Source of the DNA: Amylostereum areolatum
Taxonomy: Eukaryota; Basidiomycota; Agaricomycetes; Russulales; Stereaceae
Direction of reading: 5' to 3'
Length of the DNA: 64,000 bases
Assembly: GCA_012932865.1 (NCBI GenBank)
Contig: SAXG01000007.1
Location: 1,216,601-1,280,600 of the forward strand
Every line of letters starts with the position of its first letter. The stretch's first letter is position 1. A model generated the notes under the pieces. The model was not told the origin of the DNA and did not search any database. It worked only from the letters and a program-made list of their open reading frames with translations. A program made the translations under genes and the position numbers. Shown here one piece after another: positions 55,201 to 64,000 of the stretch.

Positions 55201-55202
55201 TA

Positions 55203-55787
55203 AGTTAGGGAGTCGGTGCTGGGTTCGGTTGGAGTCTGTGGTCGTGGTCGTGGAAGGGGGGGGGGGTCTTCCAGCGTCCGGAGGAAAGATCGGTCGGATG
55301 ATACATCTGATCGATGCGGCAGGAGCGATACCGACGAGACGAGACCATAGTACTGGAGACTCAGCGGAGAAGTGGCGAGCGAGTCGAGAGGGAGTTCAAT
55401 CCGAGCCAGTTTTTCCATCACGTGATGGTTCAGACGCCCTCCCAATCCATTATCCACACTTGGCATTGGTACTAAGTAACTTACCGTAGGTGAGCTACTT
55501 ACCAGCTGTTTATCGACTTTCGACACACACCAGAGTCTCGGAAGAGCCCCATCGCCCCCCTCTCCCACCCCAACCGACTCAAGTATCCTGTTCACCCGAT
55601 CACGAAACAATGCAATCGAAAGCTCTCAAGATTTTACCGGTATTACTGTACATACACCCAACGCGCGCGCGTCGCCCCAACTAAAACTTACATTGCATTT
55701 CCTCGCACCAGGCCCGCCCTCCCATCCTCTCAGTCTACTGAAAACCCCATCGATCGCATCCCCCCCCCCCCCCCCCCCCCGCGCGCA
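55203..55787. other. Intergenic, 20-bp poly-C before the monooxygenase stop
   Basis: A run of 20 C lies at 55761-55780, just past the stop codon of the monooxygenase gene (sense strand poly-G). A minus-strand frame at 55610-55143 is open but not convincing. Confidence 0.5.
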
Positions 55788-58762
<2,975 letters not shown>

Positions 58763-59590
58763 CGTTCTTCGTGCGTGCGACCTTGTTGTATGCTGGCTGC
58801 GGAGTGGCGGGGAGGAAGGATCGGGTGCGCGGGGGGGTATCCTTTAATACAAAGAGAGACGCGGTGGAGCGCTGCGTCACGTCACGACACAAACCGCGAG
58901 ACAAGTGAGCTTTCTGATTGGTTGTGGGACAACAGCCACGTCATCGTAACGCGACGCGTGACAAGTCGCGTTGACAAATGCACGTGGCTGCTTGCGTCAT
59001 CCTAGGCTTGCGCGTCGGCCGGGTCGCCGCGTCGCTCTTCGTCTTGACCTCCACCACGTACTTGGCCACCGTCATACCTTCCCACTCTCTATGGCACCTC
59101 TACGCACCGCCGTTAGCGTCAAAGTAGCCTCCATGGCACAGCCCTACTTATACCTTTTACTTTGTATATCAGAAAACAAATTCAAATCAATTTTCCTCCA
59201 AAGCAATGTTTGTGCAGCAACATGGACGTGTTTTGTCGCTTCGGTCACGATGACCGCGTCGCTCCCACCCCCCCTGATTGGATTTATTTATATATCTAGA
59301 GATTTTTCGGGAAATTTCCTCGGTGCTCGGATGAGGCGTGGTGGTCCCGAGCTCGAGTGATGTACGACACGACCCGACCCGACACGACACAGTACAGCAC
59401 ACCCTGTCATCTGCATCCAGTGCATCTCGGTGCGTTCATCTGGATCATGTGCGCATTTTCTTTCTCTCTTGCGAGACGAACTGACATGTACTATTTGTGC
59501 AGAAGAATCTATGCGAGTTGGGGGTGACATTGGCTGGCCATTGGGACGGTGCACCGAGCAGGAACGCAGGTCCACTGATTCCGTCCAAGA
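58763..59590. other. Intergenic, no supported gene
   Basis: Contains the monooxygenase upstream region and AT-rich sequence near 59160-59310. No coding frame stands out. Confidence 0.4.
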
Positions 59591-60160
59591 TGCAGCCCCC
59601 AGAAACAGTGCCCATTCAACCTCCTCGCAAGCGAACGAGAACACGGCCGTCCAGGTATGACTGACCTTAACAAACTGATCAATGTCCTTGCTTACTATAT
59701 TGTTGTCTACAGCTTTCCTCGGCTGACGCCATTGGCCACCGCCGGTCTTGAGTGCGAGCACAACGACATCCTCAGGATCCTGAAGGTCCGCAACAGCATT
59801 GTATTGTGTCGTCCACGTCCGAATCAACGACAGGTGACACGATAATGCAAGAACCCAACCAACCAGCAAGCCTCGAACGGAGCTTTCATAGATGGTACGT
59901 GCATACAGTATCAATCAATGTGATAGTAAAGGCTTTACTGATCCTTTTGTTATCCATATCACAGGTGATATGTCCTCATCGACATTGCATATTCGCAGGC
60001 CTACTCGGCCCTCGGCGACTTGCTTCCTACGCCCCCAAGGACTCCAGCTCTGAACCCTCAAGGAACAGAACAACCCACTCTGCTATCGAAATGGCAGATT
60101 GCCAAGAGAGCCCGACACGAGCGAGAGCATTTGGGACCGTCACAAACCCCTCTACTGTAG
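59591..60160 (+). CDS. Weak: unrecognised short multi-exon gene
   Basis: ATG 59591 reads MQPPETVPIQPPRKRTRTRP before a GTATGA donor; the intron ends CTACAG at 59711. The next exon can be read as FPRLTPLATAGLECEHNDIL or, with an in-frame TGA, as HPQDPEGPQQHCIVSSTSES. The last exon is clear: DIAYSQAYSALGDLLPTPPR, then LLSKWQIAKRARHEREHLGP to TAG at 60158-60160. A basic N-terminus and basic C-terminus are visible. The joins between exons are uncertain and no family is recognised. Confidence 0.35.
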
Positions 60161-60428
60161 GCGGCTGTAGTTTGGCAACTCGCAACCGGTGTCACATGAC
60201 CGTGGGAGCGGGTAGAGGAGGGCAACCCGGCCTCGGGGACGGGGGACATCCACTTTAGGCAACGCAACCTCTTGTGAGTGAGCTCTCCCAAAGGGCCAAA
60301 GCTGTCCTATGTAGCGTCGAGTGATCATCCTCACGCTTTGGCCCATTACACTGTACACGAATCTGTATATGAATACAAGGTTTTGTGCACACTGACCACC
60401 TTATTTGTCACTGAGTGCTGATTAGCTC

Positions 60429-60932
60429 AGGACCCCTGAAATTCCCTATAAATGATTCATCTCGGACCACCGAAAATTTGGGCCTTATGGGAACCTATGT
60501 ATGGTACTCTCCACCGAAAATGGGCCCCGTAGGGCCGACATGTTGGAGCTAAGAACCACTGAAAAGGAACCCGCCCGTCCGAAGTCCCATCTTCACCACC
60601 GAAAATGGTAAGCATCTGAACACGCCGAGGATCTGTCAGTTCCAATCACAAGTATTTTGCATATTTTGCTTCCCATGGGTCTATGGAAGCAAACTAGGCA
60701 TGTTATAGCAAGCTTGTGCATAAAATGAGAGTTCTGCTCTGGAAACCTCGACGCCGAAGGCGTGGGAAATTAGACTATTTTTAGATATGTATAGTCTAAG
60801 AACCACTGAAAACGGCTGACTTGAAAAAATCTATCATGTAAATCACCGAAAATGGCCCAAATTCTGTCCCAGCGCACCACCGAAAACAGGTCACCCTGGG
60901 ATGAATGCTCTATAGGGAATTTCAGGGGTCCT
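60429..60932. mobile_element. 504-bp MITE with 8-bp target duplication and seven internal repeats
   Basis: Terminal inverted repeats of 22 bp (AGGACCCCTGAAATTCCC... and the inverse at 60911-60932), flanked by ATTAGCTC on both sides (60421-60428, 60933-60940). Inside, CCACCGAAAA or a one-base variant occurs seven times in the same direction (near 60467, 60510, 60555, 60597, 60802, 60843, 60881). An 8-bp duplication with subterminal repeats fits hAT or KDZ (Kyakuja-Dileera-Zisupton) families known from basidiomycetes. Confidence 0.8.
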
Positions 60933-60940
60933 ATTAGCTC

Positions 60941-62135
60941 ATGAGGCTGGCAGCGCTGCGGCGGTTTGTAGAAAACAAAATACAATATGAGCGAACCTCA
61001 TGTCGATTTCGTACTTGGTGCCGCTGGTGACGTATTCTTGAGGGTTTTTGACCTTTTTTTTGCGAAAATTAAGCATGGGTAAGCGGAAAGCAACTCAGCC
61101 TCGGGGACAGGAGACAACCCGCAAATTAGGCAACCGCAACCGACCCCCGGGGACAGGGGACGTTGCCTAACGTCGGCCGCGTACAGTAGGCATCCCGGCT
61201 ACAGTTTCCCTACTATTGGACTGCGAGTTGAATCTTCTACACTTCATGCTTAGTACTTAGTTATGCTTATTTGTTGCTTATTTGAATACAATCACCACAG
61301 CCTTGCTACTTGAATGAGTGCAATGCACGGGTCTATGCTAGTATCGAACAAGTGAGATAATACTCCATGTCTATTTTATATTTGGATCGGGGGAGGGTCG
61401 AGAGGGCAAGCGCCGGTCACGGACTCGGATCGCTCGTTCCCCGCGGCGCATGTGACTCGCCCTCCCCGACGACCTGCCCGATATGGTGTTCCCGTCCTCA
61501 CCCTCCCCCGCCCCTCGCCCGCGCAGAACGCGTTGCCAGTGGGTAAAACCCCCCCTGCCGCCTGCTTACCACAACCGAGATGACCTGTGGAAGCCTGTGG
61601 ACGACACACCGTGACAAATAGCCCACCGCATCCGGTGCGGATGTCCTCACGCGTCCCGCCAGGAGCCCCCCCTTCGGCCTTGGCCCAGCGCGGAGTCGGG
61701 CGGGCGCGAACTCCAGGGGATGATCCATGTTCCCGCGGACGGTGCACTTGCGTCTTGTGAGCACCGGTCGTGCGCGAATCTTTTAGGGGGTCATCGGTGA
61801 GCGGATGGAGTGGAATGGCGCCGTCGGAGCGTACGGGGGTATACGTTGTGCAACAAGCGCAAGCTTTCCGTGCGAAGGGAGCTGGCTCGAGCTTGCATGA
61901 TGGTGTGAAAGTTTATGATACATAGTACAGGGAGGATCAAGCACTGCAGACACGTAAAGTACACGGATACAGTCGATACACGGGCGTCGGGAGGTCGTAC
62001 AACGGTGCATATACGCAGGAATATGAATAAGTGAACGACAGCAAGGGCACTGGGCAACAGAACAGAGCAGAGCAGAAATAGAGATAAAGCACACCTCCGC
62101 CGACAACAAACCAGACGAGCTCAACGCGGGACGAC
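60941..62135. other. Intergenic, no supported gene
   Basis: A GGGGACAGGGGAC-type motif next to TTAGGCAAC occurs near 61098 and 61142 (inverted) and also at 60227, left of the MITE, so it may be another worn repeat. From 61370 to 61780 the sequence is GC-rich with short frames only. Confidence 0.4.
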
Positions 62136-62913
62136 TCACACCTTCTCCGCCTCGTAAAACACACACTGCGCGTACTCCGGATCGTCCACGCCCTCCCGCG
62201 TCAGCAGGATCTCGCGCACCTGTCCTCCAGAAAGCGTCAGCGTCCGTGTATGCGCTCTGTGACCAGAGCCCGGCGAACGCACCTCGACGGGCGGGCGGAG
62301 GCCGAGCGCCTGCGCGCGCTCCCAGCGTTGCAGACGGCTCACGCCGACGCAGGGCCCGTACTCGTACGATCTGCATTCGCGGCCGACGACATAGGGGGGT
62401 TGAGCACGCATACACGCGGTCGGAGGAGGGACGGAGGGATCGGACGTACGTGTCGAACACGCGCAGGATGTGGTGCACCTTGTTCTTTCCCTCCGCGTGG
62501 ACTGGCACCCCCCGCGACGATGAGCATACTGGACGAGGAGTATGTATGTATGCGAGAGATGCTTACCGGGTTCGATGTGGCCCATCTTCGCTCGAGCGAG
62601 GCCGTACACCCGATTCCACCGTGCATCCCGCACGTCCAACCGCGCCCTCGCCGCCCTCTCCCTCTCCCTCTCCTTCTCTTTCTCCTTTTCCTCGTCGTCC
62701 GCGTCCTCCCGCGACAGCGTCCTCCTCCCGATCGACAAACGTCCCCCGCCGCTCGCCCTTCCCTTTCTCCGTCTCCTTTTCCTTGTCTCCGTGCTTGGTC
62801 TCGCTCGCGGTGCGCTTCGCCGACGCGAACCCGAGCGTCTGCTGCTTGAGGCTGGAGCCCGCGCCCGCGCTCGAGGCGCGTTTCATCAGCTTGGAGGGCT
62901 TGGAGGGGGCCAT
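62136..62913 (-). CDS. DNA polymerase delta subunit 4 (Cdm1/POLD4-like)
   Basis: Smallest, non-catalytic subunit of DNA polymerase delta. Exons about 62913-62567, 62501-62450, 62370-62283 and 62219-62136 join in frame through GT-AG introns (GTAAGC..CCAG, GTACGT..TGCAG, GTGCGT..GACAG). N-terminus MAPSKPSKLMKRASS, then LKQQTLGFASAKR, a degenerate PCNA-interacting (PIP-like) peptide. A Lys/Glu-rich stretch follows, where the frame changes by one base near 62740 without a usable intron. The conserved C-terminal domain (PF04081) is clear: RWNRVYGLARAKMGHIEP, NKVHHILRVFDTSYEYGPCV and GVSRLQRWERAQALGLRPPV, then REILLTREGVDDPEYAQCVF. The frame change in low-complexity sequence is probably an indel error. 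Confidence 0.8.
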
Positions 62914-63876
62914 GGGGATGTGCGGTGTGCAGGGGTGTGTGGATTGCGAAGGGTGTGATAGGGGTGGATGATGAGAGTAAGGAGTAAAGAGGATCTGCAT
63001 CCGTTCACTTCGCGACCGCTTTCTGACCCGTCCGACCTCCTATCGGTATCCCGCCATGTCCCCTAAGATCGGTCTGCGACCCCGTTTCCGGAGCGATGTA
63101 ACCTCCCGAGCCCCTAGAGATAAAATGTCTGACATCGCACCCGACGCCCCCTCTGGAATCACGCACGACGCCCCGTTCGACGACGGCGTCCTCCACTGAG
63201 ACTTCCGCGGCGCGGCGCTGTTGCGCGCGGGGGAACGCTATGTACGAGGCGTGCACGCCCGGGTTCGACCGTTCAACGTCCCAGTGGGAAGTCCATATTG
63301 TCGGATCGATTCTGGTCTAGCGATATATATAGCCCAATTTCGGTCTGATTAGAAATTAACATATGGATGACTGTATATGATATTTTGTTAGACAAAATCC
63401 ATCCGTTTCGTGTCGCAGCGTACCTGACCTTGTATCCGTTTGCAGCAGAATCTATTCCGATGTATTCTCAATGTATTCTGTCTCATTCAGATTGCAGCTC
63501 ACGCAGCCAATAAAAACAATGCAACAGATATATTTCGATGTATCTAAACCTTGGGCATGCCCAGCTTGGGCGCGGGGCACCCCGGTCCGGAGGGGCGGGG
63601 GCACCTTGGCGCTAATCAGAGTACATTTGCCCGAATAGGCAACTCCTGCCGTACGCTGCCTCCTCCGCTTTGCTTCCGCGCGCACGCCCCTCGCGCTCGA
63701 CGGTCCTCTCGACAGTCGACGACCGTCGGAGGCAAATCGAGACCGTCACTGGCGGACGGTCTGCCGTGGCGCGATCCTACTTACGATCCTTCTTGATGTT
63801 TAGCCTCCGTTCCCTCCGTTTCCCGCACACATGCGTGCACTCTCTGATCTACCGTTCGTGCTCTTGCTCGCGGTCG
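62914..63876. other. Intergenic, no supported gene
   Basis: Upstream region of the POLD4-like gene and AT-rich sequence near 63320-63400; no supported feature. Confidence 0.4.
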
Positions 63877-64000
63877 ATGTCGACAAATGGTGAGTGTGTC
63901 CTTTGCATTCTCAGGGACCTTCGGTATTGACTGCTGCTTCTGCAGAGCGTCGCCCTGCCTGCCCTGCCCACTCACTCGGTTCATGACCCCGCTTTGTTGG
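63877..64000 (+). CDS. Weak: possible 5' end of a gene leaving the window
   Basis: ATG 63877 (MSTN) is followed by a consensus donor GTGAGTGTG; with the acceptor at CTCAG (about 63914) the frame continues GTFGIDCCFCRASPCLPCPL to the window end, Cys-rich. Too short to judge. Confidence 0.2.

Noticed and set aside
55143..55610. 155-codon minus-strand frame between the MITE and the monooxygenase
   Set aside because: No motif, overlaps the MITE, and a G-rich run; not convincing as a gene.
60227..61160. Larger transposon bounded by GGGGACAGGGGAC motifs around the MITE
   Set aside because: The motif copies are short, imperfect and of mixed orientation; no target duplication could be found around them.
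61376..61764. Two overlapping minus-strand frames of 88 and 123 codons
   Set aside because: GC-rich, Gly/Arg-rich translation with no conserved pattern or intron signals.

Overview
The window is nuclear DNA of a basidiomycete, almost certainly a mushroom-forming agaricomycete. Evidence for this: short GT-AG introns of about 45-80 bp in most genes, a FunK1-type fungal kinase, chromodomain Ty3/Gypsy elements, and an integrase-core protein of the sort scattered through agaricomycete genomes. A Mycena/Favolaschia-like source is a guess from memory of similar proteins. Roughly half of the window is transposable element.

Layout, left to right. 1-7383: a decayed integrase-core gene (minus), a minisatellite of about 44-bp units rich in GCGGCCGC, and three unrecognised host genes with single-base frame breaks or a truncated end. 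7368-14871: chromovirus copy A (minus). 14872-20342: two weak or unrecognised minus-strand genes and sparse DNA. 20343-39419: one unrecognised host gene split in two by a 16.7-kb Ty3/Gypsy element (21084-37754, minus). That element has 2,181-bp LTRs that each carry a 357-codon gene, a large extra gene between protease and reverse transcriptase, and a solo chromovirus LTR (32029-32487) nested inside it. 39489-47013: chromovirus copy B (minus). 47014-49161: a FunK1 kinase abutting copy B. 49412-49485: tRNA-Ile(AAT). 49687-50692: a non-autonomous DNA transposon with perfect 223-bp inverted ends.

50700-64000 is gene territory: a RING-finger gene (51207-52378), an unrecognised three-exon gene (53462-54172), a mariner-like MITE (54986-55200), a many-exon phenol 2-monooxygenase (55788-58762), an uncertain plus-strand gene (59591-60160), a second MITE with an 8-bp target duplication (60429-60932), and the small DNA polymerase delta subunit POLD4/Cdm1 (62136-62913).

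How the parts relate. The two chromovirus copies share one design: LTR, ORF0 ending in a tandem VIDLT motif, a conserved in-frame TAA, gag with a CCHC knuckle, a GGGTTTT -1 slip site on the gag stop, then protease, RT, RNase H, integrase and chromodomain. Their primer site is complementary to the predicted 5' end of their own RNA (Tf1-like self-priming). The 16.7-kb element uses a tRNA-type primer site instead and lacks a chromodomain. Many ORFs carry isolated 1-nt indels that differ between copies, so either decay is recent or the assembly keeps uncorrected indels. The most novel object is the 16.7-kb element with genes inside its LTRs.
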